A DNA stretch of 64,000 bases from Chitinophagales bacterium (GCA_025353485.1 JANXQO010000007.1:1-64000); one strand, 5' to 3'; positions 17,181 through 27,464 are shown, counted from the stretch's first letter. Numbers and translations are program-made. Notes: generated by a model from the sequence alone, not told the origin.

Positions 17181-20000
17181 CTATTGAGAGAATATATTAA
17201 CAGGTAAAATTAATTCCCACCTTGAACTGCCGGTGCCGCCAAAACGATCATTGTCTAATAAATAACTATACCGTATTCCAAAATTTACCGAAGCTTCGTT
17301 CCACCATTTTGTATCAAAATATAATTCTGCACCGGTGGATCTAAAATTGGCACTAAAGGGTCTTCCGTTTGTAAAAAAATCATTTACACGTGTATGATCG
17401 TAAAATAAATTTGCTCTTATTCTTAAAAAATAAACAATGTTGGCAAAGCCTGCATCAGGATAAAATAAGGGTAAATGATAATTGGCTCCCCACTTTATCA
17501 TTTCGTGTAAATTCTCTGCCTGGTATCCCCGGGAAAAAGGAAAGCTGCTGGAAAAATTTAGCTGGCCAATAGTATCTTTTTTTAAATAGGCAGTATTAAT
17601 AACGATGTTATGATTGGTTAAAAACCCCGGCAGGTACAGGGTTGCATTGGCAACAAATTGCGAGCCTTTAAAATTAGTTAATGCTCTTTTATAGCCAAGG
17701 GATAAGCTCTGTGCAAAGCGGGGGAATATATTTTGTTTTGCTTTTTGTATTTGATTACTAATGGTGAAAAAATTATTAATGTAGCTATAGGAGGTTTTAC
17801 CCAAAGTATCTTTATATGGCCCCTTAAAATTGGATTGATTATAAACATAATTGCTGCCCGTGTTAAGAAATGTAAGCGATCTTCCTTTGCTTAAATTCAA
17901 TACTATATTAAAACCTCCATGTGGTTCAAGTTCATTCCAGTAAACTGTTTTACCATGATATCTTCCTCTCCTGTCAATGGTATAATCAATTCCTGCTGAT
18001 AAGTGTGGGAAAAATGCGCCATATACTGCATTAAAGCCAATTCTTTTCCATTGCTCCACACGGTTATAAGTAAATGCTACTTGCGACTGAAGTGTATTTA
18101 AAATATTTTCGCTTACCAGTGTAAAGCTGTATTCAGGATCATCAGCCAATGGTTGTATACTGTGAAAATTTAGTAACCCAAATGATTTGTGATATTTTGA
18201 GACCGGTAAATTATCATGGGGAACAGAATATAAAAGATTTGAATTGGTTTTATTAAGAGAACTTATTCCGAAGCTGGAAGTAAGCGATTTTAAAGAGTTT
18301 GTATCAACCGGATTGAATGATATATCAATTTTATTTGCCTGCTGTAGTTTGTACCCATTAGCTGTAAAGCTTGTCCAGGTAATTCTATTTTCATTTACTG
18401 ATGGTTGATAATAGCCAATACCATTTTGCATTTGCTTAGATTGTAATATAAATATTTTTTTATTACTGATTGAATACGCAAATAGTTTATCATCCTCCCG
18501 GTTTGAAGCAGAAAAATATATTGTGTCATTAAATACGGTAGGGAAGCCAATTACATTGTAAGAAAAAGGAGTTAAGTATTCTGTGTTTCCATTAGCAGAA
18601 TTAATTAATGCTAAAGACATTTGTCCCGAAGTGTTTCTTACCGCAGAAATTATTTTATCAGCATAAAATTTGGGATAGGTATAAAATAAATTGTCAGGAT
18701 TTGGAATAGAAGATTTAATACTTCCATCAGCAACATTTAATAATTGCAGTGTTGATCTTCCATTTGTGGAAACCTGCACTGCAACTACAGTATTACCATC
18801 CTTACTTATATCGGGGGAAAAATATTTTGTGTGATTGGTAAGTGATCGTTGATCTCCTGTGGCAATATCTAATATCCTCAGATCACTAAAATCTCTATAT
18901 CCCCAGCGGGTATCAGGATGGTAAGATGCATAAACAATTTTACCATTGTTGTAAGAAAAATAATTGTCAAGAGATACATCTTTTACTCTTATCTTTTTTT
19001 CCGAATTGCCATTTTTGATAACGAATGCGGGGATGTGTTTGTAGTCTGATCTTACATAAACAATTGTATTGCCATCTGTGAATGAAGGGAATTCTTCATT
19101 AAGAAATTTTTTGTGAGAAGTGTTTTTTTGATCTTTTTCATCAAACCTGTTCTTAAAATAATTCAATGCATCATTTCTAAACTCTACATAATTTTTGCCG
19201 GAGTATTTTTTTATTGCCTTTTGAAAAGGATAAAACAATCCTTTATAGGCTGCTGCATCGTGAGTTACATTCTTCCAGAATTCATCCCCATATTTTTCTC
19301 TTCCATAAGCCACCAATAAATATCCTAAAGCATAATGATCAGGAACAAAATCTTTGTAAGAGCCGTTGCGCAGTTTCATCCAGTTGTAGTTTTTGCCTTC
19401 CTGCCATAAAGAGCGGTAATCTTTATAAAAAAATGGTAAACTACCGCGGCCCTGTCTGCTAACATTTGTTTCATTAAACACTGCATCTCCTTCAAAAAAC
19501 CAGTTAGGTATGGCAGCATTATTTGCAAGGGCCTGGCCTTCATCACCAAATACTATTCTTAATAGATTTGATAATCCTACATTAAAATTATTGTACTGTT
19601 GTACATGGCGGAACTCATGAATGGCAAGCTGATCAGCCCACGGCAGGCTTCCTAACTCAAAGCTGTTTTGTAAAGGGGTTAAAAAAAATTCGCTGCGAAA
19701 TGGTCCCAGGCCTACATATGCATTGGAAATTGTAGTTTGATTTTGCAACACAAGATTTATTTTTCTCTGCTTTATACCTATTGTGTTTTGTGTTGATCTG
19801 TTCAGGTAAGAAATAATATTTGAAACTCTTGTAGCAGATGAGTCCAGTTGTTGGGGAAAAATAATTCTTGCTGCCGGAGTATTTATCTGGTTCCACTTTA
19901 TAGTTGGTGGGTTGCCGCCAAATTGCTGTGAATGTGCTTCCAGGGAAATAAATAGAATTAGAAATAACAATCCTATCCTGTAGTTAAAAAACATAAACAC
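17181..20000 (-). CDS. Outer-membrane barrel protein with HEFRH metallopeptidase motif and TolB-like propeller
   Basis: A 939-residue exported protein with a signal peptide at about residues 1-24. An N-terminal domain carries HEFRH near residue 128 (an HExxH zinc motif) followed by NWFFEGDAV about 40 residues later. In gluzincin-type peptidases a glutamate at this position is the third zinc ligand. The middle (about 290-560) has repeated beta-propeller blades of the WD40-like/TolB type (PDISKDGNTVVAV). The last roughly 350 residues alternate like a beta-barrel and end in F-S-Q after RWELILPVNIF. It probably acts as a surface or outer-membrane metalloprotease. The substrate is unknown. Confidence 0.8.
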   Translation of the reverse strand: MFMFFNYRIGLLFLILFISLEAHSQQFGGNPPTIKWNQINTPAARIIFPQQLDSSATRVSNIISYLNRSTQNTIGIKQRKINLVLQNQTTISNAYVGLGPFRSEFFLTPLQNSFELGSLPWADQLAIHEFRHVQQYNNFNVGLSNLLRIVFGDEGQALANNAAIPNWFFEGDAVFNETNVSRQGRGSLPFFYKDYRSLWQEGKNYNWMKLRNGSYKDFVPDHYALGYLLVAYGREKYGDEFWKNVTHDAAAYKGLFYPFQKAIKKYSGKNYVEFRNDALNYFKNRFDEKDQKNTSHKKFLNEEFPSFTDGNTIVYVRSDYKHIPAFVIKNGNSEKKIRVKDVSLDNYFSYNNGKIVYASYHPDTRWGYRDFSDLRILDIATGDQRSLTNHTKYFSPDISKDGNTVVAVQVSTNGRSTLQLLNVADGSIKSSIPNPDNLFYTYPKFYADKIISAVRNTSGQMSLALINSANGNTEYLTPFSYNVIGFPTVFNDTIYFSASNREDDKLFAYSISNKKIFILQSKQMQNGIGYYQPSVNENRITWTSFTANGYKLQQANKIDISFNPVDTNSLKSLTSSFGISSLNKTNSNLLYSVPHDNLPVSKYHKSFGLLNFHSIQPLADDPEYSFTLVSENILNTLQSQVAFTYNRVEQWKRIGFNAVYGAFFPHLSAGIDYTIDRRGRYHGKTVYWNELEPHGGFNIVLNLSKGRSLTFLNTGSNYVYNQSNFKGPYKDTLGKTSYSYINNFFTISNQIQKAKQNIFPRFAQSLSLGYKRALTNFKGSQFVANATLYLPGFLTNHNIVINTAYLKKDTIGQLNFSSSFPFSRGYQAENLHEMIKWGANYHLPLFYPDAGFANIVYFLRIRANLFYDHTRVNDFFTNGRPFSANFRSTGAELYFDTKWWNEASVNFGIRYSYLLDNDRFGGTGSSRWELILPVNIFSQ

Positions 20001-20252
20001 TTTTTTTTCAAGATAAGTAATTATCTCAATCTCATATCTGCATATTATAAACGAAATTTTTATTGATATAGATGTGGTTTAAAAAAAGCAGGAATTAATT
20101 TAATGATTGCTTACTAATATAAGGTTTATTTATTCCTGCTGAATTAGATATTGCATTATTCAATGCAATTTTTTTACAAATTTTCTGTTATTAATAAGTA
20201 ACGGGATTAACCTGTTGCAATCCAGGCATCATTATAAAAACCAGGCAAACCA

Positions 20253-23200
20253 ATGGTAGTCCGTAAAGCAGTTAACTGCAAATGGCTTCTGTTTATTATT
20301 TTATTTTCCCATACAATTATTTGCAGGGCACAGTTAAATGCTAATTTTTCAGCAACACCCCTATCCGGTTGTGTACCTCTTCTTGTAAATTTTACTGATC
20401 TGTCTACCGGCAATCCTACAAGCTGGCAATGGGATCTTGGAAATGGTACTATTTCTTTTTTAAAAAACCCTGCAGTTACTTATTTTGTGCCGGGTCAATA
20501 CAATATAAAGTTGATTATAACTAACGCAGGTGGTTCTAAACAGATTATAAAAAACCAATTTATTACAGTGTACGCAGTACCTGTTATAAATTTTGTTGGC
20601 ACTCCTGCAAATGGATGTTTTCCTTTGCCGGTACAATTCACTAATCAAAGCGTTGCAGGCAGCGGCAGTATAAATACATGGGAATGGGATTTTGGGGACG
20701 GTAATCTTTCATCCATTCAAAGCCCGCCACACACTTACCTTGGCGCAGGAAACTTTAATGTATCATTAAGAGTAACTAATTCGTTTGGTTGTGTTACTAC
20801 AGTTACCAAGCCCCAATATATACAGATAGGAAACGGCGCCAAAGCAGGCTTCACATTTACAGCTCCAAATTCGTGTACTGCTCCTTCTACAGTAAATTTT
20901 ACAAATACATCTACCGGAAGTGGAGGTATCCTTACCTATCAATGGGATTTTGGTGATGGTACAACATCTGTGTCAAATAATCCTATACATACTTATACAT
21001 CGGGTGGAACTTATACAGTAAAACTGATCACAATTAATCCTACAGGATGTAGTGATACGATTGTGAAAGTAAATGCAATTACCTTCGGCAATGTAAAAGC
21101 AGACTTTTCATTTCCTGCAATTATTTGCGAAAGCACTCCTATAAATATTAATAATACCAGTACGCCTGTACCTGCAAACGTTACATGGGATTTTGGTGAT
21201 GGTACCGGTTCTAACATAATTAATCCAACTAAAACATATAATACGGCAGGCAGTTTTATTATTAAGCTGGTTGCAGGCTTTGGAGCATGTGCAGACTCTG
21301 TTTTAAAACCAATAATTGTTTTGCCTAAGCCATCCATAAGTTTTGCTGCAGATAAAACAACTTCATGTGCAGCGCGATTAACTGTAAATTTTACCAGTAT
21401 AGTTACAGCAGGTAATTTTTACATTTGGGATTTTGGTGATGGCACCACTTCTACTCTGCAAAATCCTACACACACTTATACTTCATTGGGTGTTTATGAT
21501 GTAAAACTTGTGGGAACAAATGCCGGCGGATGTAAAGACTCTTTAATTAAACCGGGATACATAAGACTTCAGACACCAACAGTAAGTATTCCGGGTTTGC
21601 CATTTAAAGATTGTGCACCTCTCACTTTTGCATTTAATGCCGCAATAAATGCTGTTGATTCTGTAGTAAGCTATCAATGGGATTTTGGAGATGGCACTAC
21701 TTCAACACTTGCTAATCCTGCACATACTTTTGCTGCAGGTAGTTACACAATTAATGTAACAATAATCACATCCGGAGGATGTACAGTTACAACATCAGTA
21801 GTAAATGGAATTATTGCCGGCACCAGACTTAATGTAAACTTTACGGCAACACCAAGGAATGTATGTGCAAAAATTCCTGTAGTTTTTACAGACCTGACAA
21901 CAGGTGGAATAGCTGATAAATGGCTTTGGTTTTTTGGAGATGGTTCAAGTTCTGCCGATCAAAATCCTACACATGCTTACCAGGATACCGGCTATTTTGA
22001 TGTTACATTAATTGTTTGGAATAATGGCTGCCCTGATACTTTAAAATTTTTACAATACATACACATTAGCCCCCCTATTGCCATATTTACTGTTTTAACT
22101 GATTGTTCTATTCCAAAACAAAGAGAATTTGTTGACAATTCAATTGGTGCTGATACATGGCAATGGGATTTTGGTGATGGAACAAGTTCAACATTACAAA
22201 ATCCTCCCATACACATCTATGCAGACACAGGTACATACAATGTTACACTCACAGTAAGCAATTTTATAACCGGGTGTTCTCACAATCAAACACAAACGGT
22301 AGTTATAGTAATTGAAAAAGCAGATTTTATTGCAAGTGATACAAGTGTATGTACTGGTTCAGGCGTGGATTTTCAGGCAATAAATATAAATGCTGCAAAT
22401 GTTAGTACATACTATTGGAAATTTGGAGATGGTGTTGAAGCCTTCGACAATTCTTTAGTAAACCATGTTTATACTAAAGCAGGTAAGTATAGTGTTACGC
22501 TTGTGATTAATAATAAGATTGGCTGCAAAGACAGCGTAGTAAAAGATCTTTACATCAAGGTTGGAAACCCCATTGCATCATTTAAAAGCAGCACACCGGG
22601 CATATGTGTAAATAATGCAATAATTTTTACTGACAGTTCATCTGCTGATGGGTATCCAATACAAAATTGGGTATGGAATTTTGGTGATGGAATTACGCAA
22701 ACATATACAGCACCACCTTTTCAGCATTCGTATGCTGCGCCGGGAGTTTATTCAGTTACACTTACTGTAGTTGATAGTAAGGGATGTTCAGATAGTGTAA
22801 TGCAAACAAATGCATTAATTATTTCAAAGCCTGCAGCAGATTTTATTTCGGCAGATACCTTGTCGTGCCATTCCCAGGTAATCAGTTTTACTAATTTATC
22901 AACCGGGCCTAATCTTACTTATAATTGGGATTTTGGTGATGGAACTGTATCCGCAGCAGTAAACCCAGTACATCAATATACAACCCAGGGCACGTACACC
23001 ATTAGCCTCACCATAACTGATCAATATGGATGTACAGATAAAGTTGTAAAAAATAATTATGTAACACTGGCAGATCCTAAAGCAGATTTTTTGCTTAGCG
23101 ATTCTGTAAGTACCTGTCCGCCGCTGGTTATTACATTTACAAATCTTTCAAAAAATTTTAGTACCCGTACATGGGATTTTGGTGATGGTACATCTTCTTC

Positions 23201-25061
23201 ATTGGATAATCCTACGCATTTTTATTCAACCTCCGGAACCTATGATATTGTATTAACGGTTACGGGATACAATGGATGTATTGACACAAAAACAAAACAG
23301 GTAATAGTGAGAGGGCCAAATGGATCTTTTACTTATACAAACATTACAGGTTGCAATCCTTTAACAACAAATTTCACCGGTAAAACAAAAGATAATATAT
23401 CATTCATTTGGGATTATAATGATGGTGCAACATTATCAACTCCTGATTCTGTTGTTTCGCATACATACACAAACCCCGGATTCTATTTGCCTAAAATGAT
23501 ATTGGTAGATGCAGCCGGTTGCCAGGTACCAATTGTGGGAATAGATACTATTAAAGTGTATGGAATAAAAGCTGATTTCAGCAGTACAACAACTACATTA
23601 TGCGATTCAGGTTATATAACTTTTAATGATCAAAGCACGAGCAATGATATAATCAAAGGCTATCTTTGGAACTTTGGTGATGGTGCTACATCCACTCAAA
23701 AAAATCCTGTTCATTCTTATACTTCAACCGGAAATTATATTACCAGTTTAAAAGTTACTACCCAGGCAGGTTGTACAGATACAATACAAAATCCTGCACC
23801 AATAAAAATTGTTGCCAGTCCAAAAATTGGCATCACATCAAATAACGGAGTTTGCATTCCGGCAGCAATAACTTTTTCTGCACAAATATTAGTACCGGAT
23901 ACTTCTTCTTTTAAATGGAGCTGGAATTTTGGCAATGGCAAAATATCAACACAGCAAAATCCTCCGGCACAAATTTATTTTGGAGCAGGCACTTTTACCG
24001 TTAAAGCCATAGTAACTAACAGCAGCGGATGTAAGGATACGGCAACCAAAATAATTCAAACATTTCCTTTACCACCTATAAAAGCAAATGCCGATTCAGT
24101 TGTGTGCCTGGGGCAAACTATAAATTTAAATGTGAACGGCGCCGTGTCTTATACCTGGTTTCCTTCTACAGGTTTATCGTGTACTAATTGCGCAAACCCT
24201 GTTGCAAAGCCGGATAGTAATACGCAGTACATGGTTAAAGGAACAAGCGTTAATGGATGCATCGCATGGGATACGGTACTACTTTCAGTAAGACTTCCTT
24301 TTAAAATGCAGGTTAGCAATGGCGATAGTTTATGTAAAGGAAGATCTGCACAGCTTTTCGCCAGTGGTGCAGCAATATATTTATGGACTCCGGCAGCAGG
24401 GCTTAATAATGCAACAATTCCAAATCCTGTTGCCACCCCTTTATCAACTACAAATTATTTGGTAATTGGTAGTGATGATAAAGGATGTTTTAAAGATTCT
24501 GCATTTGTACCACTGAAAGTTTCCCCACTGCCAACGGTAGATGCAGGTAATGATAAAACAATTAATGTTGGTCAGACACTTGATCTGGATCCAATTCTTT
24601 CGTCTGATGTTATCAACACAGTATGGACGCCAACATCCGGAATTTTTAGAAACAGGTTTCCCGGAATAACCGTTAAGCCACCTCAAACGATAGAATATAC
24701 AGTGGAAGTAACAAACCAGGGAGGATGTAAAGCCCGTGATAAGGTTACGGTGTATGTGTTGTGTAATAATGCGAATGTTTTTATACCCAATACATTTTCG
24801 CCAAATAGTGATGGGGCAAATGACATTTTTTATCCAAGAGGCACCGGTGTATTCAGCATCAAAACCTTCAAAATATTTAACCGCTGGGGCGAAGTGGTTT
24901 TTGAAAGAGCAAACTTTAATGCCAATGATGCCTCTGCAGGATGGGATGGAACTTTTAAAGGAACTAAATTAAATCCTGATGTATTTGTTTATATGATTGA
25001 TATACTCTGCGAAAATAATACTGTGTTAACTTATAAAGGAAATGTAGCACTGATTAAATAA
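20253..25061 (+). CDS. Giant PKD-repeat surface protein, T9SS type B cargo
   Basis: A 1602-residue secreted adhesin-like protein. After a signal peptide (about residues 1-27) I count 15 PKD domains, each marked by WDFGDGT or a variant and spaced about 85-90 residues apart. Three shorter Ig-like repeats follow (YTWFPSTGL, YLWTPAAGL, VWTPTSGI). The C-terminal 95 residues are the gliding-motility-associated type B sorting domain (FIPNTFSPNSDGANDIFYP, FNRWGEVVFE, GWDGTFKG). It should be exported by Sec, then by the T9SS, and attached at the surface. The PorP/SprF gene directly downstream is its usual partner. Confidence 0.93.
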   Translation: MVVRKAVNCKWLLFIILFSHTIICRAQLNANFSATPLSGCVPLLVNFTDLSTGNPTSWQWDLGNGTISFLKNPAVTYFVPGQYNIKLIITNAGGSKQIIKNQFITVYAVPVINFVGTPANGCFPLPVQFTNQSVAGSGSINTWEWDFGDGNLSSIQSPPHTYLGAGNFNVSLRVTNSFGCVTTVTKPQYIQIGNGAKAGFTFTAPNSCTAPSTVNFTNTSTGSGGILTYQWDFGDGTTSVSNNPIHTYTSGGTYTVKLITINPTGCSDTIVKVNAITFGNVKADFSFPAIICESTPININNTSTPVPANVTWDFGDGTGSNIINPTKTYNTAGSFIIKLVAGFGACADSVLKPIIVLPKPSISFAADKTTSCAARLTVNFTSIVTAGNFYIWDFGDGTTSTLQNPTHTYTSLGVYDVKLVGTNAGGCKDSLIKPGYIRLQTPTVSIPGLPFKDCAPLTFAFNAAINAVDSVVSYQWDFGDGTTSTLANPAHTFAAGSYTINVTIITSGGCTVTTSVVNGIIAGTRLNVNFTATPRNVCAKIPVVFTDLTTGGIADKWLWFFGDGSSSADQNPTHAYQDTGYFDVTLIVWNNGCPDTLKFLQYIHISPPIAIFTVLTDCSIPKQREFVDNSIGADTWQWDFGDGTSSTLQNPPIHIYADTGTYNVTLTVSNFITGCSHNQTQTVVIVIEKADFIASDTSVCTGSGVDFQAININAANVSTYYWKFGDGVEAFDNSLVNHVYTKAGKYSVTLVINNKIGCKDSVVKDLYIKVGNPIASFKSSTPGICVNNAIIFTDSSSADGYPIQNWVWNFGDGITQTYTAPPFQHSYAAPGVYSVTLTVVDSKGCSDSVMQTNALIISKPAADFISADTLSCHSQVISFTNLSTGPNLTYNWDFGDGTVSAAVNPVHQYTTQGTYTISLTITDQYGCTDKVVKNNYVTLADPKADFLLSDSVSTCPPLVITFTNLSKNFSTRTWDFGDGTSSSLDNPTHFYSTSGTYDIVLTVTGYNGCIDTKTKQVIVRGPNGSFTYTNITGCNPLTTNFTGKTKDNISFIWDYNDGATLSTPDSVVSHTYTNPGFYLPKMILVDAAGCQVPIVGIDTIKVYGIKADFSSTTTTLCDSGYITFNDQSTSNDIIKGYLWNFGDGATSTQKNPVHSYTSTGNYITSLKVTTQAGCTDTIQNPAPIKIVASPKIGITSNNGVCIPAAITFSAQILVPDTSSFKWSWNFGNGKISTQQNPPAQIYFGAGTFTVKAIVTNSSGCKDTATKIIQTFPLPPIKANADSVVCLGQTINLNVNGAVSYTWFPSTGLSCTNCANPVAKPDSNTQYMVKGTSVNGCIAWDTVLLSVRLPFKMQVSNGDSLCKGRSAQLFASGAAIYLWTPAAGLNNATIPNPVATPLSTTNYLVIGSDDKGCFKDSAFVPLKVSPLPTVDAGNDKTINVGQTLDLDPILSSDVINTVWTPTSGIFRNRFPGITVKPPQTIEYTVEVTNQGGCKARDKVTVYVLCNNANVFIPNTFSPNSDGANDIFYPRGTGVFSIKTFKIFNRWGEVVFERANFNANDASAGWDGTFKGTKLNPDVFVYMIDILCENNTVLTYKGNVALIK

Positions 25062-25090
25062 AAGCGCTTGGTTTTATAATGATTGCAACT

Positions 25091-25115
25091 GGCTGATATT
25101 TTTCAGCCTTTTGCT
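25091..25115 (+). terminator. Rho-independent terminator after the PKD gene
   Basis: GGCTGA and TCAGCC form a perfect 6-bp stem with a short AT loop, followed by TTTTGCTTTTG. It lies 30 bp after the stop codon. Confidence 0.6.
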
Positions 25116-25293
25116 TTTGTAGCTGACGGTCTACAGTTAAATATCCAATATTTAAAATGCATTCCTAAATGGCAGTGCCTGAATATATTTATTCATAAAA
25201 AAAAATAAAAAGAAGATTTTATTTTAAAATAAAATTACTGTTACAGCGTTTACATTTTGATAACTCTTGTTGTCGCCTATCCAAATCCTGAAC

Positions 25294-26331
25294 ATGAAAA
25301 ACATTTTGCACAAAGTTTTTTTCTGCATATTTATCATCCTCCTCATTTCTTATTCAGGATTTTCGCAGGATATACATTTTTCACAATTTTTTGAAACACC
25401 ATTGCTTCGTAACCCGGCCCTGGCAGGTATTTTTTCCGGAGACCTGAGAGTACAGGGGGTTTACCGCACACAATGGGGTAGTGTTACAGTACCTTATCAA
25501 ACAGGCTCTGTTAATGCAGAATATAAATTACCGGTTGGAAAAACTAATGATTTTATAAGTATTGGCGGCGAAGTATTGTATGATAAAGCCGGAACAGTTG
25601 CACTAACCGCTACGCATGTTTTGCCCACAGTTAATTACCATAAATCTTTAAGCGAAGCAAAAAATATGTACCTCTCACTTGGCTTTATGGGTGGTATTGT
25701 TCAAAGAAGAATTGACCGTTCAAAAATAACAACCAACAGCCAATATAGTGGTACGGGGTATGATGGAACTTTAAATAATGGTGAAACTTTTCCAAATTCA
25801 GGATACACTTATTTTGATGGGAGTGTAGGAATAAGCTTTAACTCGCAGGTGGGTGAAAGTGTGGATGATAATCTTTTTATAGGTGCCGCTTACCATCACG
25901 TAAATCATTCTAATAAAATTTCTTTTTATCAAAACCCGTTAATAGAGCTAATGCCAAAATGGGTTTTTTCTGCAGGGCTTCGCATGGGAGTTACTGATTA
26001 TTCATATATCACTTTTCATGGAGATTATTCTAAACAGGGTACAAGCACAGAAACCATAGGAGGCGTATTATATTCATACAAACTGGATGACCCTGCTGAT
26101 CCAAAATATGTTTTTTCGGCAGGTGCATTTTTAAGATGGAAAGATGCAATGATTCCTGTAGCAAAAATGGAGTTTAAACCTATTACCATATCAGTTAGTT
26201 ACGATGCAAATGTTTCTCAATTAAAAGCTGCCAGCAATGGCCGTGGTGGTTTTGAGATGTCCCTATCATACCAAACTTTTTTTGACAGATATAATTCTTC
26301 ACAAGACAAAACCCGCTGTCCAAGATTTTAA
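25294..26331 (+). CDS. PorP/SprF family T9SS outer-membrane protein
   Basis: A 345-residue barrel protein of the PorP/SprF family. The ATG at 25294 starts a signal peptide (MKNILHKVFFCIFIILLISYSGFSQ); the ORF-track start is a TTG nine codons earlier and is unlikely. The mature N-terminus DIHFSQFFETPLLRNPALAG is the family signature. SprF-type proteins are needed for secretion or anchoring of a neighbouring type B cargo, and the giant PKD protein just upstream fits that role. The C-terminus ends in a barrel-like strand followed by a short polar tail. Confidence 0.94.
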   Translation: MKNILHKVFFCIFIILLISYSGFSQDIHFSQFFETPLLRNPALAGIFSGDLRVQGVYRTQWGSVTVPYQTGSVNAEYKLPVGKTNDFISIGGEVLYDKAGTVALTATHVLPTVNYHKSLSEAKNMYLSLGFMGGIVQRRIDRSKITTNSQYSGTGYDGTLNNGETFPNSGYTYFDGSVGISFNSQVGESVDDNLFIGAAYHHVNHSNKISFYQNPLIELMPKWVFSAGLRMGVTDYSYITFHGDYSKQGTSTETIGGVLYSYKLDDPADPKYVFSAGAFLRWKDAMIPVAKMEFKPITISVSYDANVSQLKAASNGRGGFEMSLSYQTFFDRYNSSQDKTRCPRF

Positions 26332-26402
26332 GCCTGCAATCCATGTTCTTCTAAGTGTCCAACGCATAAGAACTTTTAATTTTGGATTGTTTGGATGAGA
26401 AT

Positions 26403-26436
26403 AACCTCTCCGTTAATCAGGAGGGGTTTTCTTAAT
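26403..26436 (+). terminator. Terminator after the PorP/SprF gene
   Basis: CCTCTCC and GGAGGGG (one G-T pair) form a stem around an 8-base loop and are followed by TTTTC. A G/C-rich palindromic repeat (CCCCTATCCCCTGAAGGGGG) begins immediately downstream. Confidence 0.55.
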
Positions 26437-26462
26437 GCCCCTATCCCCTGAAGGGGGAAATA
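26437..26462. repeat. G/C-rich palindromic repeat (CCCCTGAAGGGG type)
   Basis: CCCCTATCCCCTGAAGGGGG is one copy of a dispersed G/C-rich palindrome that also appears at about 31383, 36834 and 37224. It stands out strongly from the AT-rich surroundings. Confidence 0.65.
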
Positions 26463-26525
26463 GCATAGATCATATAGAAGGAAAGATAGCGTATAGATAA
26501 ATTTTCTTTCTGTTATTTTTGAAGG

Positions 26526-27464
26526 ATGACAATTGATGAACTATATAAACATTTTGTTGAGCAATTAAAAATAATTTATGATGAAAGAGAATCTGCCAAT
26601 ATAGCTGACTGGGTTTTTGAAAGCATTACAAATAGTAAAAGGTTAGATAGAATTTTAGATAAACAAAAGCAATTAAGTAATTCAAAAATTAAAGAGTTGA
26701 ATACAGCGCTGCAGAAGCTTTTAGCGCACAAGCCTGTACAATATGTTTTAGGAGAAGCATGGTTTTATAAAATGAAATTGTTTGTGAATGAACACGTACT
26801 GATACCAAGACCGGAGACGGAAGAATTGGTAGAATGGGTGGTAGAAGATGTACGAGGTACGGGGTATGATATACGAAGTGTTGAAGATGTACGAGGTACG
26901 GGGTACGATGTACGAAGTAAGAAATCTATCAACATCCAACATCGTACATCTAACATCGTACATATTCTTGATATTGGAACCGGAAGCGGATGCATTGCTA
27001 TTGCATTGAAAAAAGAATTACCCGATGCAGAAATTTTTGCAATTGATGTTAGCGAAGAGGCTTTACATGTTGCAAAAAAAAATGCAGAAAATAAAAATGC
27101 ACCAATCAATTTTTTGCAAATAGATTTTCTAAATGAAGGATCATGCACATCATTACCATTATTTAATATTATAATTAGTAACCCGCCATACATTCCCGAA
27201 AATGAAAAAAGCAAGCTTGCTAAAAACGTTGTTGACCACGAACCGCATATTGCATTGTTTGTAAAAAATGACTACCCCTTTATTTTTTACAAAGAGATCG
27301 TATTTTTTGCTGAAAGGCATTTAATACAAACAGGAAAAATATTTGTTGAAGTGCATGAAAATTATGCAAAAGAAGTACAACAAATATTTGCTGATAAAAA
27401 TTTTACAACAGAAATTAGAAAAGATATTTACGGAAGAGAAAGAATGGTTTGTGCTTATAAATAA
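26526..27464 (+). CDS. prmC: Release factor glutamine methyltransferase PrmC (HemK)
   Basis: This enzyme methylates the glutamine of the GGQ motif in peptide-chain release factors. An N-terminal helical domain (about 1-100) precedes the SAM-binding domain with ILDIGTGSGCIAIAL near residue 148 and the catalytic NPPY (IISNPPYIP) near residue 217. Between them, residues about 106-147 are encoded by a dispersed TACGATGTA-type repeat present as two tandem units plus inverted arms, giving EDVRGTGYD twice. This makes the protein longer than a normal PrmC of about 280 residues, yet the frame is kept. The 3' end is echoed 103 bp downstream. Confidence 0.95.
   Translation: MTIDELYKHFVEQLKIIYDERESANIADWVFESITNSKRLDRILDKQKQLSNSKIKELNTALQKLLAHKPVQYVLGEAWFYKMKLFVNEHVLIPRPETEELVEWVVEDVRGTGYDIRSVEDVRGTGYDVRSKKSINIQHRTSNIVHILDIGTGSGCIAIALKKELPDAEIFAIDVSEEALHVAKKNAENKNAPINFLQIDFLNEGSCTSLPLFNIIISNPPYIPENEKSKLAKNVVDHEPHIALFVKNDYPFIFYKEIVFFAERHLIQTGKIFVEVHENYAKEVQQIFADKNFTTEIRKDIYGRERMVCAYK
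26843..26963. repeat. TACGATGTACGA repeat cluster inside prmC
   Basis: Two tandem units of 39 bp (GAAGATGTACGAGGTACGGG and following bases) lie at about 26844 and 26883. Inverted copies follow (ACATCGTACATCTAACATCG) at 26933-26963, so the whole can fold into a hairpin. The same sequence family occurs at 36244-36312 and 36405-36432. Confidence 0.8.

Noticed and set aside
21011-21337. 108-residue minus-strand ORF in the PKD gene
   Set aside because: It is a shadow ORF produced by regular PKD repeats on the plus strand, with no start context or domain.
22000-23800. Regular spacing of WDFGDG-coding DNA as a possible tandem or CRISPR-like repeat
   Set aside because: Spacing of about 260 bp and high divergence at DNA level fit protein-level PKD repeats; there are no short identical repeats with unique spacers.
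26748-26963. Minus-strand ORF rich in TSYI and RTSYIF inside prmC
   Set aside because: It is the reverse reading of the TACGATGTA repeat. The plus strand carries the conserved PrmC motifs.
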